Under the pieces are notes generated by a model. The model saw nothing but the letters and a program-made list of their open reading frames with translations, was not told where the DNA came from and searched no databases. A DNA stretch of 32,081 bases from an uncultured Bacillota bacterium (GTDB taxonomy: Bacteria; Bacillota; Dehalobacteriia; UBA7702). Position 1 is the first letter of the stretch. Each line of letters begins with the position of its first letter. The translations under genes and the position numbers were made by a program. The stretch lies in contig CADBQN010000011.1 of NCBI GenBank assembly GCA_902796855.1, forward strand, positions 1 through 32,081, given 5' to 3'. Positions 14,569 through 22,598 of this stretch are shown one piece after another.

Positions 14569-16356
14569 TCAGCCACAACGGCGGCTGATTTCCCGCCGGG
14601 CTTTTTCGATGAATTCCGCCACGGTATAACCGGCGGTCTGATCCGTCGCCCGGTCTCTCACGGAGATGGTGCCCGCCGCGGCTTCCTTCTCGCCGACGAT
14701 GATCATATAGGGCACTTTATCTTCCTGCCGCGCCTCGCGGATCTTATAGCCGATTTTTTCATTGCGGTCGTCCAGTTCGGCCCGAAGCCCCTCGCGGCGG
14801 AGGGCTTCGTATACTTCCCCGGCGTAGGACGCGCTCTTTTCGGACACGGGCAGCACTTTGACCTGAACCGGCGCCAGCCACAGGGGGAAGATCCCTTTCG
14901 TCTCTTCAATCAGGTAGGCCATGAACCGATCCAAACTGCCTAAAATCGCCCGGTGCAGAACGACGGGGGTTTTTTCGCCGCCGTCTTTGTCGGTATAGGT
15001 CAGGCCGAATTTCAGCGGCAGGCAGAAATCGAGCTGGCAGGTGGAAAGGGTATATTCCGCGCCGACGGCGGGCTGTACGTTGACATCGAGTTTGGGTCCG
15101 TAAAACGCCGCTTCCCCGATTTCCTCGGTGAAGTGAATGCCCAGATCCGTCAGCACTTCCCTTAGGGCGCTCTCCGCCTGTTCCCACATGGCGTCATCCT
15201 GGTGATATTTCACCTTGTCATCGGGATCGCGCAGCGATAAGACACAGCGATAATCGGTGATGCCGAAATCGCCGTAAACGTCGAAAATCAGATCCACGAC
15301 GCGGCCGACTTCCTCTTTGATCTGTTCCGGCGTCACAAAAAGATGAGCGTCGTTCTGACAGAAGTGACGGCCACGTTCAATACCTTTCAGCGTACCGCTG
15401 GGCTCAAAGCGAAAATCATGGGCGATTTCCCCGATGCGAATGGGAAGATCCCGATAGGAATGGGGCTGGTTGGCGTAGATCATCATATGGTGCGGGCAGT
15501 TCATGGGGCGCAGCACGAACTGATCGCCCTCCACGTCCATGACGGGGAACATATTTTCCCTGTAATGATCCCAATGGCCGCTGGTGCGGTAGAGATCGAC
15601 CGTTCCCACACAGGGCGTCAGCACGTGCTGATAGCCGAGGGCGCGTTCCTTTTCCTTGATATAGTCTTCCAGCTGCTGCCAGACCGTATACCCTTTGGGC
15701 AGGAACATCGGCAGTCCCTTCCCGATCAGGTCGTCGGTCATGAACAGTTTCATTTCCCTGCCGATGCGGCGGTGATCCCGGGCTTTCGCCTCTTTGACCG
15801 CGGTTTCATAGGCGGCGAGCTCCTCCTGGGTGCGGAAAGCGACGCCGCTGACGCGGGTGAGCATTTTGTTGTTCCGGTCGTTTTTCCAGTAAGCGCCGGA
15901 AATCGCCGTCAGTTTGAAAGCCTTGAGAGCTTTGGTGTAGGTCAGATGGGGGCCGACGCACATATCGATATAGTCCCCCTGCTGATAGAAGGTGATCACC
16001 TCATCCTCAGGCAGGTCGCCGATGTGCTCGATCTTATAGATCTCGCCCCGCTCCCGCATCAGTTGGACCGCCTCGTCCCGAGGCAGGGGGAAGACCTTAA
16101 AGGGGAGGTTCTCTTTGACGATCTTCCGCATTTCCTTTTCGATGGCGGGGAGATCTTCTTCGCCGATGGTCCGGTCGCCCAAATCAATATCGTAATGGAA
16201 GCCCTTTTCCGTCGCCGGTCCGTAAGCGAAGCGGGCGTCGGGATAAAGCCGCCGGACGGCCTGGGCCATGATGTGGGCCGCCGAATGGCGGAGCACCTCC
16301 TGTTCCATCTCTTTGGGACATTCCGCGGCGTGACCGTCGTTATAGAGTATTTTCAT
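14569..16356 (-). CDS. thrS: Threonyl-tRNA synthetase lacking the TGS domain
   Basis: The 595-residue protein charges tRNA-Thr. It has the editing (SAD) domain with HSAAHIMAQAV at about 24-34 and YIDMCVGPHL, the class II catalytic core with RPMNCPHHM, motif 2 (FRFEPSGTLKGIERGR) and FCQNDAHLF, and a C-terminal anticodon-binding domain (LAPVQVKVLPV onward). Cys and two His zinc ligands are recognisable. Usual bacterial enzymes are about 640 residues with an N-terminal TGS domain; here the editing domain follows after about 20 residues. The start at 16356 has AAGGAGCG about 9 bases upstream, and the longer frame overlaps the flavin reductase gene. No T-box leader was found. Confidence 0.95.
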   Translation of the reverse strand: MKILYNDGHAAECPKEMEQEVLRHSAAHIMAQAVRRLYPDARFAYGPATEKGFHYDIDLGDRTIGEEDLPAIEKEMRKIVKENLPFKVFPLPRDEAVQLMRERGEIYKIEHIGDLPEDEVITFYQQGDYIDMCVGPHLTYTKALKAFKLTAISGAYWKNDRNNKMLTRVSGVAFRTQEELAAYETAVKEAKARDHRRIGREMKLFMTDDLIGKGLPMFLPKGYTVWQQLEDYIKEKERALGYQHVLTPCVGTVDLYRTSGHWDHYRENMFPVMDVEGDQFVLRPMNCPHHMMIYANQPHSYRDLPIRIGEIAHDFRFEPSGTLKGIERGRHFCQNDAHLFVTPEQIKEEVGRVVDLIFDVYGDFGITDYRCVLSLRDPDDKVKYHQDDAMWEQAESALREVLTDLGIHFTEEIGEAAFYGPKLDVNVQPAVGAEYTLSTCQLDFCLPLKFGLTYTDKDGGEKTPVVLHRAILGSLDRFMAYLIEETKGIFPLWLAPVQVKVLPVSEKSASYAGEVYEALRREGLRAELDDRNEKIGYKIREARQEDKVPYMIIVGEKEAAAGTISVRDRATDQTAGYTVAEFIEKARREISRRCG

Positions 16357-16375
16357 TTTTTGAGCGCTCCTTTGT

Positions 16376-16897
16376 TCATCCTTTTTCGTCCTCGATGATA
16401 TAGGCTTCCACGATTTCACCGTAAAAGCAGATATGGTCATCCGTCTCAACGGAATAGAATTTCTTCCTTATGTCCGCACCGAGACGGGCGGAGGTCTGTT
16501 CCTCCCGATAGAGCAGACGGCATTCCAGCGTCAGCGGAAATTCCCTGATCCCCGGCACGGAAATGATTTCCGGCTCTTCCAATGTGAAACCCGCCGCCGC
16601 GATTTTATCCATATCCCTGCCGCTTTTGGTGCCGCAGACAGAAAACGCGTGTTTATCAAAGGCTCCGAGGGGAACGTTCACGGTGAATTCCGGGTTCCGA
16701 TCCAGCATCTCACGGGTATAGCGTCTGTCCCGAACATAGGCGATAAACACCGGTTTTTCCCAAACGCGGCCAAGCGTTCCCCAGCCGATGACCATGGAAT
16801 TCACCTGATCCCCGGCTTTTGTCGTCAGAAGGATGCCCGGGCACATCGCTTTGATGATATCATTGGCGTAATCCGTCACATCGATTTTTCTTTTCAT
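16376..16897 (-). CDS. Flavin reductase family protein (flavoredoxin-like)
   Basis: The 173-residue protein has the FMN-binding split-barrel fold: MCPGILLTTKAGDQVNSMVIGW (split over a strand pair), RRYTREMLDRNPEFTVNVP and FSVCGTKSGRDMDK are typical. It binds FMN and moves electrons between NAD(P)H or ferredoxin and acceptors. GGAGGG lies 11 bases before the ATG at 16897. The stop is 19 bases from thrS, so both are probably on one transcript, which links redox and translation genes by position only. Confidence 0.88.
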   Translation of the reverse strand: MKRKIDVTDYANDIIKAMCPGILLTTKAGDQVNSMVIGWGTLGRVWEKPVFIAYVRDRRYTREMLDRNPEFTVNVPLGAFDKHAFSVCGTKSGRDMDKIAAAGFTLEEPEIISVPGIREFPLTLECRLLYREEQTSARLGADIRKKFYSVETDDHICFYGEIVEAYIIEDEKG

Positions 16898-16950
16898 TAT
16901 ACAATCTTCCCTCCTTTGCTGTCAAAGCAAACTTATTCCAATAGAGAACA

Positions 16951-16975
16951 GACCGTCCTCACGGAGAAGACGGTC
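16951..16975 (-). terminator. Weak terminator-like hairpin after the ferritin-like gene
   Basis: GACCGTC and GACGGTC pair around 11 bases, followed by the pyrimidine-rich TGTTCTCTATT on the minus strand. Termination strength is doubtful. Confidence 0.35.
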
Positions 16976-17069
16976 CGGATCGTTTCCTTTTTACGCTCTG
17001 AGCGCCGAGACCGGCGCGGTTCGGCAATACCGAATTCCCTTGACGCGGCGGCCTGTTCTCAGCCGTTTC

Positions 17070-17525
17070 TCAGAGCTGCCGGAGAAGCCAATTCTGCTCC
17101 CCGATGCGCTCAATCATTTCCAGCTGACCTTCGCCCCAGTACATATCTTCTTCCTCGTCCTGATAGTATTTCTTTAAAATATCAAAGGTCATGTAGTCTT
17201 CCCTGGCGGCTTCCACGATTTCTTTCAGCCAGGCGAGACCGTCTTTGGAGACCTGCAGATCGTATTTCAGCCAATCGACGGGGTTTTTGCAGAGCGGCGC
17301 TTCCTGTTTCGCTTCCAATTTGACGTCGCAGCCCAGATCGAGGAGCCGGTCAACGCACTGATCGACATAGCCCCGTTCCTCGGCGGCGTGTTCCGCGTAT
17401 TTGTCCGCCAGTTTTGAGAAGCCTTCGGCCGCGAAAATCCGCGACTGGAGCTGATGCCCGTCCGCCTGCTGGGAGAGACCGGTTACGATGGATTGAAGAC
17501 CCGCGATTACTTTTTCGTTTGCCAT
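17070..17525 (-). CDS. Ferritin-like (bacterioferritin-type) protein
   Basis: The 151-residue helical protein has candidate iron ligands in AEHAAEERGYVDQCVDRL (about 52-69) and KYYQDEEEDMYWGEGQLEMIE (about 122-142), the paired Glu/His pattern of the ferritin-like four-helix bundle. It probably stores or oxidises iron, or acts as a small oxidoreductase. The ATG at 17525 follows GGAGG 7 bases upstream; the upstream in-frame ATG at 17546 has no site. It has its own promoter and an 8-bp palindrome in the leader. Confidence 0.8.
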   Translation of the reverse strand: MANEKVIAGLQSIVTGLSQQADGHQLQSRIFAAEGFSKLADKYAEHAAEERGYVDQCVDRLLDLGCDVKLEAKQEAPLCKNPVDWLKYDLQVSKDGLAWLKEIVEAAREDYMTFDILKKYYQDEEEDMYWGEGQLEMIERIGEQNWLLRQL

Positions 17526-17552
17526 GAGAATACCTCCGTAAATCAATTCTTA

Positions 17553-17577
17553 TTGCGCGCTGTTTCATTGCGCGCAA
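17553..17577. repeat. 8-bp inverted repeat in the ferritin leader
   Basis: TTGCGCGC and GCGCGCAA flank a 9-base loop between the promoter and the ribosome-binding site of the ferritin-like gene. It may be an operator or a leader hairpin. Confidence 0.45.
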
Positions 17578-17588
17578 CATCATTTACT

Positions 17589-17616
17589 ATTTTATCGGAG
17601 CGCGGAGATATTTCAA
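17589..17616 (-). promoter_or_regulatory. Promoter of the ferritin-like gene
   Basis: TTGAAA (17616-17611) and TAAAAT (17594-17589) are separated by 16 bases. Confidence 0.55.
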
Positions 17617-17667
17617 TTCAGAATCGCGGCTCAATCTCTCATAATGATAGATTCAAAGCGAATTCTC

Positions 17668-18222
17668 TCATTCTATGATGAGATATGGACGAAGCGGCGC
17701 CGGCAGAGCGTTTTCAAATACTTCCGCCAGTTCCTCAGGGCCCGCCTCGTAACGGCCGAGGATCCATTCACAGGTCAGCCGCACCGTTCCCAGGCAATAG
17801 ACGCGGAGAACCATTTCCGTCTTTTCATCCGGCGTTTCTTCGCCGATGGCGCGCATCACGTGCTTTTTTAAATAGCAGTAATTGATTTCCGTCATGTGAT
17901 GCACAAAGGAATCGAGTCCGCTGGTATGAAGGAGCAGATTGGTGAGATATTCTTTTCGTTCCTGATAATAGTTGGCGCCGTCGATCAGCGTTTCTCGCCA
18001 GGAATATCCCTCCGACCCGATCCGATTCATGATTTCCTCCACGCCGCGGGCGTAGTCCCAGGCGATGAGATCGTACTTGTCTTTGAACTGCCGATAGAAC
18101 GTCGCCGGGGAATAGCCGCCGTTCGCGGCGATATATTTGATCGTGATCTTATCGATTTTCTTTTTCTGCGCCAGCTCCCGAAAGGAATCCGCCAGAATAT
18201 CTTTGGCCGTTTTTCTTTTCAT
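17668..18222 (-). CDS. TetR family regulator
   Basis: The 184-residue protein has a TetR HTH (ILADSFRELAQKKKIDKI, then IKYIAANGGYSPATFYRQF at about 28-46) and a helical C-terminal domain with a conserved-looking YYQERKEYLTNLL segment. The start at 18222 is preceded by GGAG 10 bases upstream; the frame extends to 18309 without family-like sequence. Its target is not evident: the flanking units are the ferritin-like gene and a lipoprotein, each with its own signals. Confidence 0.85.
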   Translation of the reverse strand: MKRKTAKDILADSFRELAQKKKIDKITIKYIAANGGYSPATFYRQFKDKYDLIAWDYARGVEEIMNRIGSEGYSWRETLIDGANYYQERKEYLTNLLLHTSGLDSFVHHMTEINYCYLKKHVMRAIGEETPDEKTEMVLRVYCLGTVRLTCEWILGRYEAGPEELAEVFENALPAPLRPYLIIE

Positions 18223-18344
18223 CGAATCGTTTCTCCCAAACAAATCAGGGCTGTCGGGGCGCTTTCGCCTGAACCGTGCAAAGGAGCCGTTCCCCCGCTC
18301 CCGAAACAAGGAGGCCCCTGCCCCTTCAATCCTTTACTGAGTCA

Positions 18345-18373
18345 ATCATAACACATTTTTCCTTTGTTTTCCA
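18345..18373 (-). promoter_or_regulatory. Probable promoter of the second TetR gene
   Basis: TGGAAA (18373-18368) and TATGAT (18350-18345) are 17 bases apart. This leaves a leader of about 115 nt. Confidence 0.45.
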
Positions 18374-18459
18374 TTGTTGGAAATGACATCGCCGGAAGAC
18401 CGCGGCGGTTTTCCCATGATATCGATGCCGGAGATTCGACCGCATGCGTCACGGTCTAT

Positions 18460-18500
18460 AAAAAACTTCCCGCCGTGAACCCGATCGTTCACAGCGGGAA
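18460..18500 (-). terminator. Terminator of the lipoprotein gene
   Basis: A long stem (TTCCCGCTGTGAAC/GTTCACGGCGGGAA, one G-U) is followed by G and six T residues on the minus strand, just beyond the lipoprotein stop. Confidence 0.85.
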
Positions 18501-18536
18501 CTCTTTTGACGCTGTTTTTCTATTACCTTTAACCCG

Positions 18537-19301
18537 TCATAATTCAGTCTTCTCGTACCCGGAAAGGTCGGGCAGTTCGAAGGTGCCGGCAGGGATTTCT
18601 CCCGACATTTCCTGTATGATCTCGGTACTCTCAATCACCAGATCGCCCCAGGTCGTCTTCGTATATATCGCGAATACATCCCCGTCTTTCAGATAGAAAC
18701 GTTCAACCGTAGAACTGTCACCGGATTCTTCCAATTCGGGATAATTGTACTCGTAGTATTCGTATTCCGCTTTGTCGTCCGTCTGCTCGCTGTAAATCGG
18801 TACAGCTTCCGTCCCTGTCCCCGTAAAGCTCCGGCCGGACAGGTTGGTCCCGTTCTTTATGGCGTCATCATATTGTTCGGCCGCCGATTCGGCCATATCG
18901 CTCATATCCTCTTCCATATAGGTCTTGGAGTCTTCATTGAGCGAAAGGATCTTGCCTTCAATCGAGTATACCCTTTTGGTTTCGTCCTCTTCATAGGTGT
19001 TGATCCCGTCGACCGCTTTGATTTCATGACTGACATAGGACATTCCCGCGATGTACATGTCAGCCTTCCTGTAGTAGCGGTTCGTCGCGAGAATATTCAG
19101 ATAATCGCAGTCCGGCATATCCTGAAGCCCGAGCCACGCGTAGGGATGCACCGCGTCCCCAACGTTTTCCGCGCCTTCATCCGCGGTATTCAGGATATTT
19201 TCATCCGTTCCGTCCTCAGCCGACGGATCGGACGAAGAGCCGCATGCGGCCAGCACGAAAACAAGCACAGCCGTCATAAAGATGATCAGATTTTTTTTCA
19301 T
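18537..19301 (-). CDS. Hypothetical lipoprotein
   Basis: The 254-residue protein starts with a lipoprotein signal peptide ending in the lipobox LAAC (Cys at about 20). An acidic Ser/Asp/Glu-rich linker follows, then a beta-rich soluble domain. The later part (VYSIEGKILSLNEDSKTYMEED; VERFYLKDGDVFAIYTKTT; GEIPAGTFELPDLSGY) resembles the outer-surface carrier-type fold of LolA/LppX-like proteins, but I do not assign a family. ATG at 19301 follows GGGAGGG. It lies 112 bases after the chagasin-like lipoprotein gene and may be co-transcribed with it. Confidence 0.8.
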   Translation of the reverse strand: MKKNLIIFMTAVLVFVLAACGSSSDPSAEDGTDENILNTADEGAENVGDAVHPYAWLGLQDMPDCDYLNILATNRYYRKADMYIAGMSYVSHEIKAVDGINTYEEDETKRVYSIEGKILSLNEDSKTYMEEDMSDMAESAAEQYDDAIKNGTNLSGRSFTGTGTEAVPIYSEQTDDKAEYEYYEYNYPELEESGDSSTVERFYLKDGDVFAIYTKTTWGDLVIESTEIIQEMSGEIPAGTFELPDLSGYEKTEL

Positions 19302-19413
19302 AACATACCCTCCCGATAAAGATAAGTTTTTCAGCAATCCTTGCGCGTTTACAATACCTGTCACAGGGTGTTCCCCAAAGCAGTTCTTTATCGTCGATTC
19401 CGTTCGTCCGCCC

Positions 19414-19872
19414 TCAGTTTTCGTCCGCCGGAGGCGTTTCGGACTCCACGCCTTCCGCGCTCTCGATCGTTCCGTCCTCATTCACGGTAACCGTCACGAT
19501 GTACGTAAGTCCCGCTCCGGTACCGTCCCAGCCTACGGGCGTCGTGCAGATGATCCGGGAGGTTCCGGCGCCTTTTCCCTCGAATCCGGCTTCCAGCGTA
19601 CCGATGGCATTCCCCTCGGTGACCTGGCTGCCGGCAAGGTGGAAGACACGGTGCAGCGAGTAACCGATCACGGAGTCATCCTCCGGACGCGTTGTCCACT
19701 CGCACCCCGTGCTCTGATTCTCTCCAAGCATGATCGTAAGCTCCGTACCCTCCCATGACACATCACGAAGATGCTCATAATCCGTGTCGTCACCGGCTCC
19801 GCAGGCTGCCGTCAGAACCGCTGACGCGCAGACTGCCGCCGTGAGCAGCAGTAAAATCATGACTCTTTTCAT
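19414..19872 (-). CDS. Chagasin-like (I42) protease inhibitor lipoprotein
   Basis: The 152-residue protein has a signal peptide with lipobox LTAAC (Cys at about 24). The remaining Ig-like domain has the I42 loop pattern: LGENQSTGCEW corresponds to the NPTTGYxW loop, and GTSRI...TPVGW to the third loop. I42 inhibitors block papain-like cysteine proteases; bacterial ones are thought to restrain own or foreign proteases at the surface. No protease gene lies nearby. ATG at 19872 follows GGAGG 6 bases upstream. It is transcribed divergently from the double-HTH regulator. Confidence 0.75.
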   Translation of the reverse strand: MKRVMILLLLTAAVCASAVLTAACGAGDDTDYEHLRDVSWEGTELTIMLGENQSTGCEWTTRPEDDSVIGYSLHRVFHLAGSQVTEGNAIGTLEAGFEGKGAGTSRIICTTPVGWDGTGAGLTYIVTVTVNEDGTIESAEGVESETPPADEN

Positions 19873-19958
19873 GCTGTCCTCCTTAACTCCTGAGCTCAGA
19901 CAGCGCGGGGAAACGATTCACCGCCGTCCGGCCCGGAATTATGAATTATTTCGATTTT

Positions 19959-19967
19959 ATTATAGCA
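19959..19967 (-). promoter_or_regulatory. Extended -10 promoter of the I42 lipoprotein gene
   Basis: TGCTATAAT is an extended -10 element (TGn before TATAAT). No good -35 hexamer is seen, so an activator may be required, possibly the divergent regulator. Confidence 0.5.
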
Positions 19968-20002
19968 TAGGCGGCTCCCGCATAACAGAGGTGTCATTGT
20001 TC

Positions 20003-20027
20003 TGGCACATTTGACATATTTGGCACA
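20003..20027. promoter_or_regulatory. Direct repeats TGGCACA flanking the regulator's -35 box
   Basis: TGGCACA occurs at 20003-20009 and 20021-20027, 18 bp apart and on both sides of the -35 hexamer. Tandem identical sites could suit a protein with two HTH domains in tandem, such as the adjacent regulator, but this is inference. Confidence 0.4.
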
Positions 20028-20039
20028 CCGCGCTATGAT
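20011..20039 (+). promoter_or_regulatory. Promoter of the double-HTH regulator
   Basis: TTGACA (20011-20016) and TATGAT (20034-20039) are separated by 17 bases, about 40 bases before the start codon. Confidence 0.78.
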
Positions 20040-20081
20040 ATTGACAAAACCAAAAAAATTGGACAGGGAGGATCGGGAGCC

Positions 20082-21548
20082 ATGCTTTCAGACCGAATCA
20101 GCGCAGCACTTGAAACAATGGACGTCACCATCAGCGACGTCGCGCGGGCGGGAGGATGCACTCCGTCGAATCTCAACAGGGTCAAGAACGGAGTGCGGAC
20201 GCCGCCTCCCTCAAGCCCGACGATTCGACTTCTTACGGAAGGATTCATGCGGCTCGCGGCTGAGAGATATATGACCGGCGAGCTCATGAAACTCTGCGGC
20301 GCGAGTTTAAGGGACAGCAAAGAAGACTTTCGGTCAAAGCTGATACAATGGCTGTATGAGGATGAACCCCCCTATATCAGACCGTATCGGAAACGGGAGC
20401 CGGGGAGCCCCGGTGAAGACCATCCGGAGTCCTTGCCCGCCGTTGAATTCTCCAAACGATTGGATCTGCTCATGAAGACCGCCGTAATCAGCAACCGCAG
20501 ACTGGGCCGTGAATCGGGCCTGGACCCGTCATACATCAGCAGGCTCCGTCGGGGCGAACGCATACCGAGATATCAGTCGCCTTATCTGACGCGGATCTGT
20601 CGGATCCTTCGCGACAGCGTCGCGGCAGAGGGGAAACTGGCGGAGCTTTCCGGTCTCACATCGATTGCTCCGGCGGAGCTTTCGGATAAAGACGGCGCCG
20701 ACACACTGAGAAGATGGCTTTTCGGATACGGCGCCGTAACAGGGTATATGGCGGCCGATGAGCTCATGGGGACCATCGCGTCCATTGATAAGCTGATCCA
20801 TAAGGCCCACGCGGCCGCTTCTTCGGAGCATGACATAGAGCGAATCATCGGGGAAGCGGAAAAAAGCGGCGGCGGGACCGTTTTCGGCAATGAGGAGAAA
20901 TATTTTGGTACCGGCAGACTCAGGACCGCGGTAACGCGGTTCCTCGCGGAAATGATAAAAAACGGCGAAAAGGAACTTCTGCTGTACTCCGATCAGCCGA
21001 TGGACTGGATGGAAGGAGATTTTCGTCAAGTACTGACAGCGCTTATGGCCGAGCTCATCAAAGAAGACGTGAAGATAAGCGCGCTCCACAGCGTCAATCG
21101 CTCGATAACGGAACTGGTATTCGCCGTAGAATGGTGGATGCCGCTTTACCTTTCCGGCAAGATCGTATCTTACTACTGTATGCCGAGCGCGGGCAGAAGA
21201 TTCTCTCACACGCTGTTCATCCGTCCCGGCGCGGCCTGCGTCGCCGGAACAAGTGTCGTCGGCCTTGAAAGCCGGACTGTATACAGTTACAGTACGGACA
21301 GTGAAGTTACCGCGCTCGCGGAAGAATCCTTCAGGTCTCTCCTTCAAAATTCCGGCACCCTGGTCGGGATCAGCGACTCCGGCGAAGAGACGCCGGAAGA
21401 TGACGGCTATATACAGACGGATAAAGTGATGGTAAAGGTCACTCCCGATCAGGTGATGATCAGACGGACCGAGCCTCCGTACCTGATGTTCACCTTCACG
21501 CACCCGATGATCGTAAGCGCGTTCAGAGCTTATATGAATTCGAGATAA
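20082..21548 (+). CDS. Double-HTH transcriptional regulator with unknown effector domain
   Basis: The 488-residue protein has two XRE-like HTH units: residues about 15-40 (ISDVARAGGCTPSNLNRVKNG) and about 133-160 (SNRRLGRESGLDPSYISRLRRG, split across helices). Each is followed by a similar helical segment, as if duplicated. Residues about 240-488 form an unrecognised mixed alpha/beta domain with no catalytic motif or membrane segment, probably the sensing part. ATG at 20082 has GGGAGGA about 10 bases upstream. It is divergent from the lipoprotein pair and likely controls it or itself; the TGGCACA repeats in the shared region are candidate sites. Confidence 0.78.
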   Translation: MLSDRISAALETMDVTISDVARAGGCTPSNLNRVKNGVRTPPPSSPTIRLLTEGFMRLAAERYMTGELMKLCGASLRDSKEDFRSKLIQWLYEDEPPYIRPYRKREPGSPGEDHPESLPAVEFSKRLDLLMKTAVISNRRLGRESGLDPSYISRLRRGERIPRYQSPYLTRICRILRDSVAAEGKLAELSGLTSIAPAELSDKDGADTLRRWLFGYGAVTGYMAADELMGTIASIDKLIHKAHAAASSEHDIERIIGEAEKSGGGTVFGNEEKYFGTGRLRTAVTRFLAEMIKNGEKELLLYSDQPMDWMEGDFRQVLTALMAELIKEDVKISALHSVNRSITELVFAVEWWMPLYLSGKIVSYYCMPSAGRRFSHTLFIRPGAACVAGTSVVGLESRTVYSYSTDSEVTALAEESFRSLLQNSGTLVGISDSGEETPEDDGYIQTDKVMVKVTPDQVMIRRTEPPYLMFTFTHPMIVSAFRAYMNSR

Positions 21549-21652
21549 CGAAAAAGCGCTCCCCGTAAATCGGACAGCCGCGCTCCTTCCGAAAAGCGAA
21601 CACTCAGCCTCGCCCTCCCCTTTTCCGGCGGTCAAAACGATGGTCACAGCAA

Positions 21653-21702
21653 TAAAAAAAATTCCGGGGATACCGCTTTCATCACGGCAAACTCCTCGGA
21701 AT
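21653..21702 (-). terminator. Terminator after the GNAT gene
   Basis: ATTCCGAGGA and TCCCCGGAAT pair with one mismatch and are followed on the minus strand by eight T residues. Confidence 0.65.
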
Positions 21703-21744
21703 CCTTTGATTACAAACCCTTTACGAACCCTGAAAATGTGCTCT

Positions 21745-21772
21745 CCGCCGCCGATGCACTGATCGGCGGCGG
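21745..21772. repeat. Strong GC hairpin between convergent genes
   Basis: CCGCCGCCGAT and ATCGGCGGCGG pair perfectly around 6 bases. It lies 16 bases beyond the GNAT stop and about 200 bases beyond the regulator's stop. The T-tract is poor on both sides, so it may assist termination or protect RNA ends. Confidence 0.55.
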
Positions 21773-21787
21773 GGAGCGTCGTTTCGT

Positions 21788-22414
21788 TCAGAAAATCTGT
21801 CCCGGCAGTTTCAGTTTTTCTTTTGGCGGGAACTCCTTGTCGAAGGCCTCTACATCGGCCTCATCCACATAGTAACCACGCGGCGTCTGATATACGCCGG
21901 CAACGCCGTCGAGACAGCCCGGCATCAGTTCTTTGCAGAGAAAGAAGGAAGCGTCGGCGCCCTCCGGCAGATCGTGATAGCGAATGCCGAATTTGGCGGC
22001 GTAATCAAAGCCGCTTTTGCCGTAAAAAGCGATGCTGCCTTCAAACAGAACCGCGCCGTACCCCAGCCCGGCCGCTTTTGCCAGCGACTCATCCAGCAGT
22101 TTTTTGCCGTACCCTTTGCGTTTCAGCTCGGGCGTGATCCCGATGGGCCCCATGGTCAGGACAGGGATCGTCCTGCCGTCGTCCGCGTCGATCACGGTCC
22201 TCATGAACACGTTCTGTCCGATCAGCCGGCCGTTCCGCTCCAAGACGAGATCCAGCTCCTTTACGAAAGCAGGATCGTCCCTCAAGACATGGAGCACATA
22301 ATGCTCGCTGCAGCCGGGACGGTAAACGTTCCAAAACGCTTCCCGGACAAGGTTCTCAACGTCTCTGTATTCTTCTCTTTTTTCCAAACGAATGACGCAG
22401 TCATTTGTATTCAT
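21788..22414 (-). CDS. GNAT family N-acetyltransferase
   Basis: The 208-residue protein has a GNAT fold with the acetyl-CoA pyrophosphate loop in VLTMGPIGITPELKRKGYGKKLL (about 86-108, split) and ALLFEGS-type strand ending in FYGKSGFDY, as in YjbC/YhbS-like acetyltransferases. The substrate is unknown. The C-terminal 45 residues are charged and outside the core fold. ATG at 22414 follows GGAGG 8 bases upstream and overlaps the end of a short upstream frame by ATGA. A leader hairpin precedes it. Confidence 0.87.
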   Translation of the reverse strand: MNTNDCVIRLEKREEYRDVENLVREAFWNVYRPGCSEHYVLHVLRDDPAFVKELDLVLERNGRLIGQNVFMRTVIDADDGRTIPVLTMGPIGITPELKRKGYGKKLLDESLAKAAGLGYGAVLFEGSIAFYGKSGFDYAAKFGIRYHDLPEGADASFFLCKELMPGCLDGVAGVYQTPRGYYVDEADVEAFDKEFPPKEKLKLPGQIF

Positions 22415-22527
22415 TCTTTTTCCTCCTGAAAATTGTTGACTTCAATTGCCTCGCGGCGGGAGGTTTGTTCGATTGCCGGCAAACCTCCCGGTCAGCCCGC
22501 AATCTCCGGTGTGTTGTACTTTTTCAA
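22411..22527 (-). other. Short ORF with in-frame TGA and adjacent hairpin, coupled to GNAT
   Basis: A TTG start at 22527 has AAGGAG 8 bases upstream and opens MKKYNTPEIAG, then TGA (22494-22492). The same frame stays open for 26 more codons and ends in a TGA that overlaps the GNAT ATG. Two bases after the internal TGA a perfect 10-bp hairpin (GGGAGGTTTG/CAAACCTCCC, 12-base loop) begins. MKKY-TPE openings are common in small precursor-like peptides. Options are an 11-residue leader peptide with an attenuating hairpin, a small gene broken by a stop, or a tiny selenocysteine ORF. Expression is unproven. Confidence 0.3.
22458..22489 (-). repeat. 10-bp hairpin in the GNAT leader
   Basis: The perfect stem starts two bases after the TGA of the short leader ORF. 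It has no T-tract on the minus strand, so it is not an intrinsic terminator. The GGGAGG in one arm resembles a ribosome-binding sequence held in the stem. Confidence 0.65.
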
Positions 22528-22598
22528 ACAGCACGCTCCTTAAAATAATATAATATTGAATCAGGCCGAAAGGCCGGATTATCTTTTCTTTTTAACCG

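Noticed and set aside
15343-16398. Plus-strand open frame of 351 codons
   Set aside because: It lies wholly antisense to the well-conserved thrS and is a by-product of its codon use.
16898-17069. Possible T-box leader for thrS (GAACCGCG block near 17015)
   Set aside because: The conserved AGGGTGGnACCGCG core with its TGGN bulge is absent and there is no room for a specifier stem, because the ferritin-like gene ends at 17070.
20529-21647. Minus-strand open frame of 372 codons
   Set aside because: It is antisense to the double-HTH regulator, which has a strong promoter, ribosome-binding site and HTH motifs; the minus frame shows none.
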